64,000 nucleotides of DNA from Herbaspirillum sp. alder98 (GCF_020179755.1 NZ_JAIUCY010000001.1:806001-870000), one strand, 5' to 3'. Counted from the first letter of the stretch, positions 1 through 9,594 are shown. Numbers and translations are program-made. Notes: generated from the letters alone by a model not told the origin.

Positions 1-1686
1 CACCTGGTCCTTGTCGACCGGTTCGTACAGCTGCCCCACCTGGCTGAAGATACCGATCTGGCGGAACAGGCCTTCCATACCGAAGGTACGCGATTCGTCG
101 ACCATGATCGGCACCACGCGCTGGCCCAGGTTGGGGTCGCGCAGCAGTGCGGTCAGCACGCGCGAGTACGCAGCCGTGGTCGAGATTTCACGACCTTCGG
201 CGGTCGGCTCGAGCATCGCCTGGAAGGCCGACAGCTCAGGCACCGGCAGCTTTTCGTCGGCTTGTGGGCGACGCTGCGGCAGGTAACCGCCCAGGGCCTT
301 GCGGCGCTCGTGCAGGTACTGCATTTCAGGCGTGTCTTCGGACGGCTTGAAGAACGGGATGTTAGGCAGCTCGGCGTCCGAGATCGGCAGCTGGAAACGG
401 TCGCGCATGGCGCGGATCGCTTCGTCGTCCAGCTTCTTGGTGTTGTGCGCGGTATTGCGCGCCTCGCCGGCCTTGCCGAAACCATAGCCCTTGATCGACT
501 TGGCCAGGATCACGGTCGGTTGATCGCGGCTGTCCTGCGCGACCTTGAAGGCGGCGTAGATCTTGTGCGGGTCGTGACCACCGCGGGTCAGGCGCCAGAT
601 GTCGTCATCCGACATCTTGCTGACCAGTTCCAGCAGCTTGGGGTGCTTGCCGAAGAAATGCTTGCGCACGAAGGCGCCATCCTTGGCCTTGTAGTTCTGA
701 TATTCACCGTCGACGGTTTCCATCATCACCTTTTGCAGGATGCCGTCCTTGTCCTTGGCCAGCAGCTCGTCCCAGCCGCTGCCCCAGATGACCTTGACCA
801 CGTTCCAGCCAGCGCCACGGAAGTCGGATTCGAGTTCCTGGATGATCTTGCCGTTGCCGCGCACCGGGCCATCCAGGCGCTGCAGGTTGCAGTTGACCAC
901 GATCACCAGGTTGTTCAGGCGTTCGCGACCGGCCATGCCGATGGCGCCCATCGATTCCGGCTCGTCCATCTCGCCATCGCCACAGAAGGCCCAGACCTTG
1001 CGGTTGTCGGTCTTAGCGATGCCGCGTGCGTGCAGGTACTTCAGGAAGCGCGCCTGATAGATCGCCATCAACGGGCCCAGGCCCATCGAGACGGTCGGGA
1101 ACTGCCAGAACTCAGGCATCAGCTTGGGGTGCGGATACGACGACAGACCCTTGCCGTCGGCTTCGCGACGGAAATGGATCAGTTGGTCTTCGGTCAGGCG
1201 ACCTTCCAGGAAAGCGCGCGCGTAGATGCCCGGCGAGGAGTGGCCCTGGATGTACAGCAGGTCGCCGCCGTGGTCTTCGCTCGGGGCGTGCCAGAAATGG
1301 TTGAAACCGATGCCCAGCATGTTGGCCAGCGAGGCAAACGAGGACAGGTGACCGCCCAGGTCGCCATCGACGCGGTTGGCCTTGACCACCATGGCCATGG
1401 CGTTCCAGCGCATCCACGAACGCAGGCGCTCTTCATACTCGAGGTTGCCGGGGCAGTGTTCGCCCTGGTCGGCCGGGATCGTGTTGACGTAGGCCGTGTT
1501 GCTCGAGAAGGGAATATGGGCGCCGCGACGGCGAGCCAGGTCGACCATGCGTTCCATCAGGTAGTGGGCGCGGTCCGGGCCTTCCTTTTCGATCACGGCT
1601 TCGAGGGCGTCAAGCCACTCCTGGGTTTCCATCACGTCGGGATCGTTGGCGGCCTGCGCCAGGACTTGGTCGATTTGGGCTGACAT
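1..1686 (-). CDS. aceE: pyruvate dehydrogenase E1 component (5' part; runs off the left edge)
   Basis: Thiamine-diphosphate E1 subunit of the pyruvate dehydrogenase complex, which decarboxylates pyruvate and passes the acetyl group to the E2 lipoyl domain. The first 562 residues are visible and the 3' end lies outside the window. The homodimeric (AceE) family is recognisable from the N-terminal stretch with LDALEAVIEKEGPDRAHYL and from the cofactor motif GDGEMDEP near residue 236, followed about 25-30 residues later by VNCNLQRLDG. The ATG at 1686 is preceded by AGGAG seven bases away. An ATG five bases upstream at 1691 is out of frame. A good promoter and a palindrome lie upstream on the same strand. 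The E2 and E3 genes would be expected beyond the left edge, which is inference. Confidence 0.97.
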   Translation of the reverse strand, partial: MSAQIDQVLAQAANDPDVMETQEWLDALEAVIEKEGPDRAHYLMERMVDLARRRGAHIPFSSNTAYVNTIPADQGEHCPGNLEYEERLRSWMRWNAMAMVVKANRVDGDLGGHLSSFASLANMLGIGFNHFWHAPSEDHGGDLLYIQGHSSPGIYARAFLEGRLTEDQLIHFRREADGKGLSSYPHPKLMPEFWQFPTVSMGLGPLMAIYQARFLKYLHARGIAKTDNRKVWAFCGDGEMDEPESMGAIGMAGRERLNNLVIVVNCNLQRLDGPVRGNGKIIQELESDFRGAGWNVVKVIWGSGWDELLAKDKDGILQKVMMETVDGEYQNYKAKDGAFVRKHFFGKHPKLLELVSKMSDDDIWRLTRGGHDPHKIYAAFKVAQDSRDQPTVILAKSIKGYGFGKAGEARNTAHNTKKLDDEAIRAMRDRFQLPISDAELPNIPFFKPSEDTPEMQYLHERRKALGGYLPQRRPQADEKLPVPELSAFQAMLEPTAEGREISTTAAYSRVLTALLRDPNLGQRVVPIMVDESRTFGMEGLFRQIGIFSQVGQLYEPVDKDQV

Positions 1687-1841
1687 GTCATGTCTCCTGT
1701 TTGTTGAAGGCTCCTGCCGGTCTGATGGACTCAGCGGGTCGGTCGGGGTCGTTCAGTGCATTCGTTATCTATTGCCGTCGGCTGTGACATCAGGACCGTA
1801 CCAGCGGCTAATGTACGGTTTTCCAGCCTTGAGGACGACGA

Positions 1842-1869
1842 ATTCTAACAGGGAATTTTTGATTTTCAA
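1842..1869 (-). promoter_or_regulatory. sigma-70 type promoter for aceE
   Basis: On the minus strand, TTGAAA (1869-1864), a 16-base spacer and TAGAAT (1847-1842) form a near-consensus promoter. It implies a start near 1835 and a leader of about 150 bases before the aceE ATG. Read by eye only. Confidence 0.6.
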
Positions 1870-1883
1870 ATTACGATAAGTCA

Positions 1884-1898
1884 TTTCATAATATGAAA
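1884..1898. promoter_or_regulatory. palindromic operator candidate upstream of aceE
   Basis: TTTCATAATATGAAA has perfect 7-base arms around a single central base. It lies just upstream of the -35 of the aceE promoter, a position typical of an activator or upstream repressor site. It does not match the E. coli PdhR box. The regulator is unknown. Confidence 0.4.
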
Positions 1899-1999
1899 AT
1901 TTGCTGCAAAGCGGCATGAACAGGGCCATTGCGGGCGGTGATTTTCTGACCTTCCGAGGGATTGTCACGCAAAGTATGCTCTTTGCGGCGCGCCAAAAC

Positions 2000-2029
2000 G
2001 TAGAGGCGACCGCAAGCGGTCGCCTCTAC
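2000..2029 (-). terminator. terminator-like hairpin downstream of gshA
   Basis: Perfect 13-base arms (GTAGAGGCGACCG and its complement) around CAAG. On the minus strand it follows the gshA stop by about 35 bases and is followed by GTTTTGG, a short U-rich run. The rest of the 377-base gap 1687-2063 holds the aceE promoter and palindrome and no convincing gene. Confidence 0.7.
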
Positions 2030-2063
2030 GGAGATGACATTTAAACAACAAAAGGGAAATTGC

Positions 2064-3668
2064 CTAGACGCTTATATTGCCCAGCGTACTGGCGCGATAG
2101 GCGGCGACGAAGGTATCGAAGTCGCCGATCTGGGTCCGTTCGATATCCCCCTGGGCTTCCAGCGAGGCCCGAACGATGGCTTCGAGCTCGGCGGTGCGGG
2201 TGGCATCGAGTGGTCGCGCCAGCAGTTGCTCGGCTTGCTGCGCGCTGTTTTGCAGCGCGAAGGCGACAAACGAATTGCCAGCGGCGCGGATTTCGCGCAA
2301 TACGCGCGCCGACGGCGTCGTGTCGGGATCGGCCAGCTTGATGCGTTGCGCCGCCAGGGCGTCGCGATGGTCGTTGCCGCCGGCATGGCTGTCGAGCAAA
2401 TCGGCCACCGGCTGCATGCGGTCCAGCAATTGCTCGCCCCACTGGCTCAGGCCGATGGCTTCACCCTTGAAGTGCAATTGCAGGCCGGGGCGGCGCCCTT
2501 GCTTGACGGTCGCCATGAAGTTGGCGCGGTTCTCGGCGCCTTCGGCGTCCGAGGTGAGGCAGCTTTGCTCCAGCGCCAGGAAATGCAGGAACACATCCAG
2601 GAAGCGCGCCGTCTGCAGGTTGATGCCCAGCGGATCGAAGGGGTCGATGTCCATGCAGCGCACCTCGACGTACTGCACGCCACGCGCCGACAGCGCCTGC
2701 ACCGGCCGCTCGCCGCTGTAGATCACGCGCTTGGGACGAATCGCCGAGTAGAACTCGTTCTCGATCTGCAGGATGTTGGTATTGATCTGCACCCATTCGC
2801 CGTCGCGCTTGGTGCCGATGGCCTCGTACGGCGGATAAGGTTCGCTGACCGCATGCGACAGGCTGCGGATATAGGCCGGCAGGTTGTTGTAGTGCGGCGT
2901 GATGTTGGCCTGGGCATTGTTCTGGTAACCCAGGTCGCTCATGCGCAGGCTGGTGCCGTAGGGCAGATACAGGGTATCGGCCGACAGCGACTCGAGCTGG
3001 TGCGGGCGGCCGCGCAGGAAATTGGTAGCCACCGCCGGCGAGGCGCCGAACAGGTACATCAACAGCCAGCTGTAGCGACGGAAATTACGGATCAGCGCGA
3101 TATAACGCTCCGACTGGTAATCACGTCGCGAGACCGACACGTCGACCCGCTCGTCGCTCTCGTCGCCGGCCCGCAGCACATCCCACAAACCCTCGTCGAG
3201 CGAGAAGTTGTAATGGATGCCGGCGATGCATTGCATGGTGCGGCCATAACGCAGCGCCAGGCCGCGTCTATATACATGCTTGAGCATGCCGATGTGGGAC
3301 GAGCCGTACCAGGCCAGCGGAATCTCGTCTTCCGGCGGCAACTCGCAAGGCATCGAGGCATTCCACAGCACTTCGCCGCCCAGACGGGGATAGGCAAAGC
3401 GGTGGATCTCGTCGAGCCGCTGCAGGGCGATGGCGATGTCGGGCTCGGCCGGGGTGATGAATTCGACCAGCGACTCCGAATAATCGGTGGTGATCAATTC
3501 ATTGGTGAGCGCCGAGCCGAGCGCTACCGGGTGCGGCGTATGGGCCAGCTGGCCGGACCGGTCCACCCGCAGGGTCTCGCGTTCCACGCCACGCAAGCCA
3601 CCACCGAGCAAGCCCAGATGTTGCGGACTGGCAAGCAGTTGCAGGCGGCGGGTCAGCAGATCGGTCAT
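2064..3668 (-). CDS. gshA: glutamate-cysteine ligase
   Basis: ATP-dependent ligase making gamma-glutamylcysteine, the first step of glutathione synthesis in the cytoplasm. At 534 residues it is close to the E. coli-type enzyme (518). The N-terminus carries the family pattern [14 protein letters not shown] (about residues 24-37), then [16 protein letters not shown], an ATP-grasp-unrelated glutamate-binding block typical of the GCS type 1 family. [10 protein letters not shown] and [10 protein letters not shown]-type stretches follow. The gene is monocistronic and divergent from folD. A strong hairpin follows the stop. The start is the first in-frame ATG and has only a weak ribosome-binding site. 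Confidence 0.96.
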   Translation of the reverse strand: MTDLLTRRLQLLASPQHLGLLGGGLRGVERETLRVDRSGQLAHTPHPVALGSALTNELITTDYSESLVEFITPAEPDIAIALQRLDEIHRFAYPRLGGEVLWNASMPCELPPEDEIPLAWYGSSHIGMLKHVYRRGLALRYGRTMQCIAGIHYNFSLDEGLWDVLRAGDESDERVDVSVSRRDYQSERYIALIRNFRRYSWLLMYLFGASPAVATNFLRGRPHQLESLSADTLYLPYGTSLRMSDLGYQNNAQANITPHYNNLPAYIRSLSHAVSEPYPPYEAIGTKRDGEWVQINTNILQIENEFYSAIRPKRVIYSGERPVQALSARGVQYVEVRCMDIDPFDPLGINLQTARFLDVFLHFLALEQSCLTSDAEGAENRANFMATVKQGRRPGLQLHFKGEAIGLSQWGEQLLDRMQPVADLLDSHAGGNDHRDALAAQRIKLADPDTTPSARVLREIRAAGNSFVAFALQNSAQQAEQLLARPLDATRTAELEAIVRASLEAQGDIERTQIGDFDTFVAAYRASTLGNISV

Positions 3669-3867
3669 GCGGTGGTCCTTGAAAATGGCGGTTCAGCACG
3701 AGCACCTGGGAGGGGGCTCGCGATTTAGTTGCGGGAGCATAACCGAAAACGCCAATTTCCGTCGTTGGCCCCAAAAAATGGCGGTACCGACCGAACCGGG
3801 CAGCATTTATTTTCCACCAAGAAACATTAGCCTCGACTGCCACGGCCTGCGCAGGCGCGGCACGCTT

Positions 3868-3873
3868 TATAAT
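3868..3873 (+). promoter_or_regulatory. -10 element (TATAAT) for folD
   Basis: A consensus TATAAT lies 81 bases upstream of the folD ATG. No good -35 hexamer is visible at 16-18 bases, so the call is partial. Confidence 0.4.
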
Positions 3874-3953
3874 TCCGGGTTGCGCCGCACGCGGCCTGCA
3901 CCGGGTTACGCTGCTGCCCGCCCCTTTTCAGCCTCTTTGCCTCTATATCTGCC

Positions 3954-4799
3954 ATGCCAGCTCAACTGATCGATGGAAACCTGCTCTCCCAACAACTGCG
4001 CGCCGAAGTCGCCAAGCGTGCCGCCGCCCTGACCGCACAGGGCAAGCAGCCCGGCCTGGCGGTGATCCTGGTGGGCGACAGCCCGGCTTCGCAAGTCTAT
4101 GTGCGCAACAAGGTCAAGGCCTGTGAAGACAACGGCCTGTACTCGGTGCTCGAGAAATACGAAGCGACCCTGACCGAAGCCGATCTGCTGGCCCGCATCG
4201 ATGCCCTCAACAACGATCCCAAGATCAACGGCATCCTGGTGCAATTGCCGCTGCCGGCGCATATCGATGCGCACAAGGTGATCGAAGCGATCGCGCCCGA
4301 AAAGGACGTCGATGGTTTCCATATCAGCAACGCCGGCCTGCTGATGACCGGCCAGCCGCTGTTTCGGCCCTGCACGCCGTATGGCGTCATGAAGATGCTC
4401 GAATCGATCGATTATCCGGTGCGCGGCGCCAACGCCGTAGTGGTCGGCGCGTCCAACATCGTTGGCAAGCCGCAGGCAATGTTGCTCTTGCAAGCCGGCG
4501 CGACCGTCACTATCTGTAACTCAAAGACGCGCGACCTGGGCCACCATACCCGTGGCGCCGACATCCTGGTGGTGGCCACCGGCCGTCGCAATATCGTGAC
4601 CGCCGACATGGTCAAGCCGGGCGCGGTGGTAATCGACGTCGGCATGAACCGCGACGACAACGGCAAGCTGTGCGGTGACGTCGATTTTGCCAACGCCAGG
4701 GAAGTCGCCGGCTGGATCACCCCGGTGCCGGGCGGCGTCGGTCCGATGACCATCACCATGTTGCTGGTCAACACGATCGAAGCTGCCGAACGGTCCTGA
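3954..4799 (+). CDS. folD: bifunctional methylenetetrahydrofolate dehydrogenase / methenyltetrahydrofolate cyclohydrolase
   Basis: Interconverts 5,10-methylene-, methenyl- and 10-formyl-tetrahydrofolate using NADP, supplying one-carbon units. The 281-residue length is normal for FolD. Visible signatures are [16 protein letters not shown] (Lys of the cyclohydrolase site), GILVQLPLP, the KDVDGFH block, the NADP-binding [13 protein letters not shown] stretch (E. coli has GRSxIVGxP) and the C-terminal [10 protein letters not shown]. The Ser/Arg of the usual GRS dinucleotide loop is GAS here, a small deviation. No clear Shine-Dalgarno precedes the ATG. prlC follows in the same direction after a hairpin. 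Confidence 0.97.
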   Translation: MPAQLIDGNLLSQQLRAEVAKRAAALTAQGKQPGLAVILVGDSPASQVYVRNKVKACEDNGLYSVLEKYEATLTEADLLARIDALNNDPKINGILVQLPLPAHIDAHKVIEAIAPEKDVDGFHISNAGLLMTGQPLFRPCTPYGVMKMLESIDYPVRGANAVVVGASNIVGKPQAMLLLQAGATVTICNSKTRDLGHHTRGADILVVATGRRNIVTADMVKPGAVVIDVGMNRDDNGKLCGDVDFANAREVAGWITPVPGGVGPMTITMLLVNTIEAAERS

Positions 4800-4812
4800 A
4801 GTAATGAATGAC

Positions 4813-4831
4813 GCCCCGCATGGTGCGGGGC
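4813..4831. terminator. short GC hairpin between folD and prlC
   Basis: GCCCCGCA, a 3-base loop and TGCGGGGC form a perfect 8-base stem. No U-tract follows on either strand, so it may attenuate, protect the mRNA end or do nothing. It is not a clear Rho-independent terminator. Confidence 0.35.
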
Positions 4832-4853
4832 GTGCCCAACGAATCGAGAGCCC

Positions 4854-6932
4854 ATGACCACACCCAACGACATCGCCGCCAATCCCCTGCTCGATTTTTC
4901 GGGCTATGCCCAATTCGACGCCATCAAGCCCGAGCACGTCAGCCCCGCAGTCGACAAGCTGCTGGCCGATGCCGCGCGCCTGGTGACCGAGCTGGAAGCG
5001 CCGATGGCCGAGGTCACCTGGGACAATTTCGTCGAGCCGCTGGAGTCGGCCACCGAAAAGCTGGGGCGCGCCTGGAGCGTGGTCGGGCACCTGAATTCGG
5101 TGATGGACACGCCGGCCCTGCGCGCCACCTATAACGAAAACCAGCCGCGCCTGGTGGAGTTCTGGACCGACATCGGCCAGAACCTGGCCCTGTTCGACAA
5201 ATACAAGGCGCTGCAGGCCAGCCCGGGCTTTGCGCAACTGTCGGCGGCACGCCGCCGCGTGGTCGATAACGCGGTGCGTGACTTCCGCCTGTCTGGCGCC
5301 GAACTGCCAGAGGACCAGAAAGAGCGCTTCGCCGAGATCCAGGAAAAGCACGCCGCGCTGACCACCCGCTTCTCTGAAAACGTGCTGGATGCGACCAACG
5401 ATTTCGCCCTGTTCGTCGACGACGAATCCGAACTGGGTGGCCTGCCGAATGACGTCAAGCAAGCCGCGCGCGCCGCCGCCGAGAAAGACGGCAAGCCGGG
5501 CTTCAAGTTCACGCTGCACTTCCCGTCGTACTTCCCGGTGCTGCAATACGCGGACAACCGGGCGCTGCGCGAGAAGATCTACCGCGCCAACGCCACCAAG
5601 GCCTCCGAACTCGGCGCCAAAGCCGACTGGGATAACAGCGCCAACATCGACGACATCCTGCGCCTGCGCAAGGAAGAGGCGCAGCTGCTGGGCTATGCCA
5701 ACTTCGCCGAAGTCTCGCTGGTGCCGAAGATGGCGCAGTCGCCTGCCGAAGTGATCGCCTTCCTGGAAGACCTGGGCCAGCGCGCCCGTCCGTTCGGCGA
5801 AAAGGATTATGACGAGCTGAAGAGCTTCGCCCGCGAAAAGCTGGGACTGGACACGCTGCAGGCCTGGGACAGCACCTATGCATCCGAGAAGCTGCGCGAA
5901 CAGCGTTATGCGTTCTCCGAGCAGGAGCTGAAGCAATACTTCCCGGAACCACGGGTGGTCGGCGGCCTGTTCCAGGTGGCGCAGCAATTGTTCGGTGTGA
6001 GCATCAAGCCAGACACGGCGCCGGTGTGGCACCAGGACGTCAAGTTCTATCGGATCGAACGCGACGGCCAGCTGGTCGGCCAGTTCTATCTCGACCTGTA
6101 TGCGCGCAGCGGCAAGCGCGGCGGCGCCTGGATGGACGACGCCCGCGCCCGCCGCCTCACGGCCAACGGCGTGCAAACCCCGATCGCCTATCTGGTGTGC
6201 AACTTCACCGAACCGGCGGTGGTCGATGGCGTGGCCCGCCCGGCGCTGTTTACGCATGACGAAGTGATCACGCTATTCCACGAATTCGGACACGGCCTGC
6301 ACCATATGCTGACCCAGGTCGACGAAGTGGGCGTGTCGGGCATTTCGGGCGTCGAATGGGATGCCGTTGAGCTGCCTTCGCAGTTCATGGAAAACTTCTG
6401 CTGGGAATGGGACGTGCTGCAACAGTTGAGTTCGCACGCCGACACCGGTGCCCAGCTGCCGCGCGCGCTGTACGACAAGATGATTGCCGCCAAGAACTTC
6501 CAGTCCGGCTTGCAGACGCTGCGCCAGGTCGAGTTCTCGCTGTTCGACATGCTGATCCACCACGAATACGAAGTGGGCGGCGCCCAGACCGTGCAGCAGT
6601 TGCTCGATGCCGTGCGCGACCGTATCGCCGTGATCCGGCCGCCCGCATTCAACCGCTTCCAGCATTCGTTCTCGCACATCTTTGCGGGCGGCTATGCGGC
6701 CGGCTACTACAGCTACAAATGGGCCGAGGTACTGTCGGCCGATGCCTATGGCGCGTTCGAAGAGGCTGCCAAGGAAAGTGGCAATGTGGTGTCGCTCGAA
6801 ACCGGCCGTCGCTTCCAGCAGGAAATCCTGGCCGTCGGCGGCTCGCGCCCGGCCATCGAGTCGTTCAAGGCCTTCCGCGGTCGTGAACCGAGCATCGATG
6901 CGCTGTTGCGTCATAGCGGGATGGCGGCCTGA
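4854..6932 (+). CDS. prlC: oligopeptidase A (M3 family zinc metallopeptidase)
   Basis: Cytoplasmic zinc peptidase that degrades short peptides, including cleaved signal peptides. At 692 residues it is the normal length for OpdA/PrlC. The zinc motif HEFGH lies at residues 476-480 (LFHEFGHGLHH), followed by the family pattern VEWDAVELPSQFMENF (about 500-515), which supplies the third ligand. The C-terminus has FSHIFAGGYAAGYYSYKWAEVLSAD. It lies 54 bases after folD and may be co-transcribed with it. The ATG at 4854 is preceded by GAGAG. Confidence 0.96.
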   Translation: MTTPNDIAANPLLDFSGYAQFDAIKPEHVSPAVDKLLADAARLVTELEAPMAEVTWDNFVEPLESATEKLGRAWSVVGHLNSVMDTPALRATYNENQPRLVEFWTDIGQNLALFDKYKALQASPGFAQLSAARRRVVDNAVRDFRLSGAELPEDQKERFAEIQEKHAALTTRFSENVLDATNDFALFVDDESELGGLPNDVKQAARAAAEKDGKPGFKFTLHFPSYFPVLQYADNRALREKIYRANATKASELGAKADWDNSANIDDILRLRKEEAQLLGYANFAEVSLVPKMAQSPAEVIAFLEDLGQRARPFGEKDYDELKSFAREKLGLDTLQAWDSTYASEKLREQRYAFSEQELKQYFPEPRVVGGLFQVAQQLFGVSIKPDTAPVWHQDVKFYRIERDGQLVGQFYLDLYARSGKRGGAWMDDARARRLTANGVQTPIAYLVCNFTEPAVVDGVARPALFTHDEVITLFHEFGHGLHHMLTQVDEVGVSGISGVEWDAVELPSQFMENFCWEWDVLQQLSSHADTGAQLPRALYDKMIAAKNFQSGLQTLRQVEFSLFDMLIHHEYEVGGAQTVQQLLDAVRDRIAVIRPPAFNRFQHSFSHIFAGGYAAGYYSYKWAEVLSADAYGAFEEAAKESGNVVSLETGRRFQQEILAVGGSRPAIESFKAFRGREPSIDALLRHSGMAA

Positions 6933-6992
6933 TCGTCTTTCGGCGATCCGGGATGGCGTTGATGATAAAAACCTTAACGATAAGAGCCTTAA

Positions 6993-7076
6993 CGACGCTG
7001 GGTCCTGACTTTCGTCAGGACGACGGGGACAAGTTATATGTTCCGTGGTGCCGGCGAAAGCCGGACCCCGGCGACG
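6993..7076. repeat. REP-like element pair (unit A 6993-7026, unit B 7044-7076)
   Basis: Unit A contains the hairpin CCTGACTTTCGTCAGG flanked by CGCTGGGT and GACGG. Unit B contains GTGCCGGCGAAAGCCGG followed by ACCCCGGCGACG. The ends of A and B are roughly inverted, giving a bipartite mosaic like a BIME. The same unit A recurs at 31508-31540, 55335-55367 and 55448-55480, and unit B recurs at 55388-55420. It lies between prlC and holC and may also end prlC transcripts. Confidence 0.75.
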
Positions 7077-7161
7077 TTGCCGGTGTATCCACAGGGCTGG
7101 GTTATAAGTAAGCTATCGTGCCGGCCCCCCACAGCGGCGGCAGTGGCTTTATACTTCCGCC

Positions 7162-7581
7162 ATGACCCGTATCGACTTTCACAGCAACGTCCCGCAAAAG
7201 ATCGCTTATGTCTGCCGCCTGGTGCGCAAGGCCCATGGCGCCGGCAGCAAGATCGTCCTGCGCGCGACCGATGCGCAAGAGCTGCAGCAACTGGACCAGG
7301 CCCTGTGGGCCTTTTCCGAACAGGACTTCTTGCCCCACGTCAGCGCCGGCGACGCCCTCGCCGCGCAGACGCCGATCATCCTCACCGCCAGCGATGACGT
7401 CGAATTGCCGCACCACCAGGTGCTGATCAACCTGTCCGGCCAGACGCCCGCCAACTTCGCCCGCTTCGAACGGATGCTGGAGATCGTGGCCGACCAGGAA
7501 GCCGATCGCAACGCCGGGCGTGAGCGCTACCGCTTCTACAAGGAGCGCGGCTATCCGCTCAATCACTTCGTGGCCAGCTGA
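7162..7581 (+). CDS. holC: DNA polymerase III chi subunit
   Basis: Accessory clamp-loader subunit that bridges the polymerase III holoenzyme to single-strand binding protein. The 139 residues match the family length. The opening MTRIDFHSNVPQKIAYVCRLVRKA and the ending RERYRFYKERGYPLNHF are typical HolC sequence. In many relatives holC follows pepA, but here prlC precedes it. The next gene begins 8 bases after its stop, suggesting co-transcription. Confidence 0.9.
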   Translation: MTRIDFHSNVPQKIAYVCRLVRKAHGAGSKIVLRATDAQELQQLDQALWAFSEQDFLPHVSAGDALAAQTPIILTASDDVELPHHQVLINLSGQTPANFARFERMLEIVADQEADRNAGRERYRFYKERGYPLNHFVAS

Positions 7582-7588
7582 GAACGCC

Positions 7589-8056
7589 ATGAACCACGAC
7601 GACAACAACATTCCCCTGCTGACCGAAATCATCCCGGTAGCGCCCCAGGTGCTGCCCCAGCAGTCGATCCCCAATCCGCCGACCTATGTGGCCCAGCCCG
7701 ACGCCTTCGCGCCCGACTACGGTTCGGCCCCGCAGCCGGGCGCTTTCTGGCAGGCGCCGGACGCCACCCACTACCAGCAACCGGCGCAAGGCTTCGCGCC
7801 CGAACCGTTCAGCCCGGTAGCCGAGCAATACCGCAACTGGGAACAGGAAATCCGCGAAAACGTGCTGCAGAACCTGCTGGCGCAAGCCGATACCGTGGTG
7901 CAACAACACCTGCAGGACCAACTGGCGGTGGCGATGGACAACCTGGTCGATATCCTGACGCAGCGCATCAAGGAAAGCCTGCACCAGTCCCTGGCCGAAA
8001 CCGTTACCCGCGCGGTGGCGGAAGAAATGGCGCGATTCACTTCTTCCAAAAACTAA
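7589..8056 (+). CDS. conserved hypothetical protein downstream of holC
   Basis: A 155-residue protein that I cannot assign a function. The first half (about 1-75) is rich in Pro, Gln and Ala and looks disordered. The second half (about 80-150) is a likely amphipathic helix-rich segment with ENVLQNLLAQADTVVQQHL and DNLVDILTQRIKESLHQSLAETVTRAV, compatible with a coiled coil or oligomerisation helix. I chose the ATG at 7589 because it follows the holC stop directly; an in-frame upstream start at 7520 would overlap holC. Burkholderiales often have a DUF2486-type gene at this place, a tentative match from memory. Confidence 0.75.
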   Translation: MNHDDNNIPLLTEIIPVAPQVLPQQSIPNPPTYVAQPDAFAPDYGSAPQPGAFWQAPDATHYQQPAQGFAPEPFSPVAEQYRNWEQEIRENVLQNLLAQADTVVQQHLQDQLAVAMDNLVDILTQRIKESLHQSLAETVTRAVAEEMARFTSSKN

Positions 8057-8073
8057 AGAAGCAAAGCAATTTC

Positions 8074-8091
8074 TTTTATTTATAAATAAAA
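8074..8091. promoter_or_regulatory. AT-only perfect palindrome upstream of dadA
   Basis: TTTTATTTATAAATAAAA is an 18-base perfect palindrome just after the preceding stop and about 140 bases before dadA. It could be a weak terminator or an Lrp/AsnC-type operator, since dad genes are often Lrp-controlled. The sequence alone does not decide. Confidence 0.35.
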
Positions 8092-8230
8092 ATAGGCCTA
8101 ACGCTTAAACTATTCAAAATTCATCACCCGGTATTGGCGACATCGACAATCGGGAAATTCTTACAATGCAAGCTATTCTGGCAACGCGGCGCCGCCGTGA
8201 TCCAGTCCACGCATCAACCGGGAGAATAAG

Positions 8231-9541
8231 ATGAAAGTGATCGTATTGGGCGCAGGCATTATCGGGACCGCTTCCGCCTGGTTCCTCAGAAAGCAGGGAT
8301 ACGACGTCACGGTCATCGAACGCCAACCCGGCGCCGCGCAGGAAACCAGCTTTGCCAACGGTTGCCAGATCTCGGTCTCGCATGCCGAACCCTGGGCCAA
8401 CCCGGCCGCTCCCATGAAGGTGCTCAAGTGGCTGGGCAAGGAAGACGCTCCGCTGCTGTACCGTTTCCGCCCCGAGTGGCTGCAATGGAAATGGGCCGTG
8501 AGCTTCCTGCGCGAATGTACGCCCGCCCGCACCGATCAGAACATCCGCAACATCGTGGCCCTGTGCGAATACAGCCGCCAGACCCTGCAGGCGGTGCGCG
8601 CCGAGACCGGCATCGACTATGACCACCTCACGCGTGGCATCCTGCACTTCTATACCGAAGAAAAGGAATTCGAAGAGTCGCTGCCGGCCGCCAAGCTGAT
8701 GCGCGACCTCGGTTGCCCGCGCGAATCGATCGGCGCCGACGAAGTGATCCGCATCGAGCCGGCCCTGGCATCGATCCGCGACAAGATCGTCGGCGGCGAC
8801 TTCACCGCCACCGACGAATCGGGCGACGTCTACAAGCTCACCACGGGCCTGGCCAGGAAGAGCGAAGAAGCCGGCGTCGAGTTTCGCTATTCCACCTCCG
8901 TCACCCGCCTGATCACCACCGGCACCGGTGCGGCAGCGCGCGTGACCGGGGTCGAAGTGATCAATCCCGATGGCCGTCATGAAGTGTTGACGGCCGACAC
9001 CTTCGTGGTCGCCATGGGCAGCTTTTCGCAACAACTGGTCAAGCCACTGGGCATCGACCTGCTGCTCTATCCGGGCAAGGGCTACTCGGCCACCTACCAG
9101 ATCACCAATCCCGACGCCGCCCCCACCGTATCGCTCACCGATGACGGCTACAAGCTGGTGGTGTCGCGCCTGGGAGACCGCCTGCGGGTGGCCGGCACCT
9201 GCGAATTGAACGGCTATGGTCGCGAACTCAACACTACCCGCTGCGAAGCCATTACCCGCCGCACCCGCGAACTGTTCCCCGACGGCTGCGACTACGACAA
9301 TCCGGTCTACTGGACCGGGCTGCGCCCGCTCACGCCATCCAACGTGCCGTATGTCGGCAAGACCCGCGTCAGCAACCTGTTCCTCAATACCGGCCACGGC
9401 ACCCTGGGCTGGACCATGGGTTGCGGCTCTGGCCGCGCGATTGCCGAGATCGTCGCCGGCCGGGTGCCCGAGATCGACTTCGCCTTCACCGGCCTGCCGC
9501 GCTGGAACCACGGCCCGCAAGTGATCGCCCAGACCGCCTGA
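8231..9541 (+). CDS. dadA: D-amino acid dehydrogenase small subunit
   Basis: FAD enzyme that oxidatively deaminates D-amino acids, mainly D-alanine, to 2-oxo acids and feeds electrons to the respiratory chain at the inner membrane. The 436 residues match DadA. The dinucleotide fold VIVLGAGIIGTASAWFL spans about residues 3-19 and is followed by the family hallmark ETSFANGCQISVSHAEPWANP. The C-terminal FAD-contact block is NLFLNTGHGTLGWTMGCGSG. GGGAG and AATAAG precede the ATG. It is a single gene with a strong terminator. No alanine racemase gene lies beside it, although dadX is a common partner. Confidence 0.95.
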   Translation: MKVIVLGAGIIGTASAWFLRKQGYDVTVIERQPGAAQETSFANGCQISVSHAEPWANPAAPMKVLKWLGKEDAPLLYRFRPEWLQWKWAVSFLRECTPARTDQNIRNIVALCEYSRQTLQAVRAETGIDYDHLTRGILHFYTEEKEFEESLPAAKLMRDLGCPRESIGADEVIRIEPALASIRDKIVGGDFTATDESGDVYKLTTGLARKSEEAGVEFRYSTSVTRLITTGTGAAARVTGVEVINPDGRHEVLTADTFVVAMGSFSQQLVKPLGIDLLLYPGKGYSATYQITNPDAAPTVSLTDDGYKLVVSRLGDRLRVAGTCELNGYGRELNTTRCEAITRRTRELFPDGCDYDNPVYWTGLRPLTPSNVPYVGKTRVSNLFLNTGHGTLGWTMGCGSGRAIAEIVAGRVPEIDFAFTGLPRWNHGPQVIAQTA

Positions 9542-9560
9542 GCGAACATCGACTGAATGA

Positions 9561-9594
9561 AAACGGACCGGGATCAACGCCCGGTCCGTTTTTT
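9561..9594 (+). terminator. Rho-independent terminator of dadA
   Basis: ACGGACCGGG and CCCGGTCCGT pair around ATCAACG and are followed by a T run. The rest of the 328-base gap 9542-9869 shows only a -10-like TAGAAT at 9679-9684 for the next gene. Confidence 0.9.

Noticed and set aside
262-1683. 473-codon open frame opposite aceE
   Set aside because: The minus strand encodes AceE with its cofactor motif; the + frame is Val/Gln/His-rich shadow sequence without any family pattern.
1765-1968. 67-codon frame on the minus strand upstream of aceE
   Set aside because: GTG start without Shine-Dalgarno, and it lies across the likely aceE promoter and palindrome.
2034-3728. 564-codon open frame opposite gshA
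   Set aside because: The opposite strand encodes a full-length glutamate-cysteine ligase; this is a codon-bias shadow.
4521-6257. 578-codon open frame opposite prlC and the folD 3' end
   Set aside because: It crosses two well-supported genes and shows no recognisable domain.
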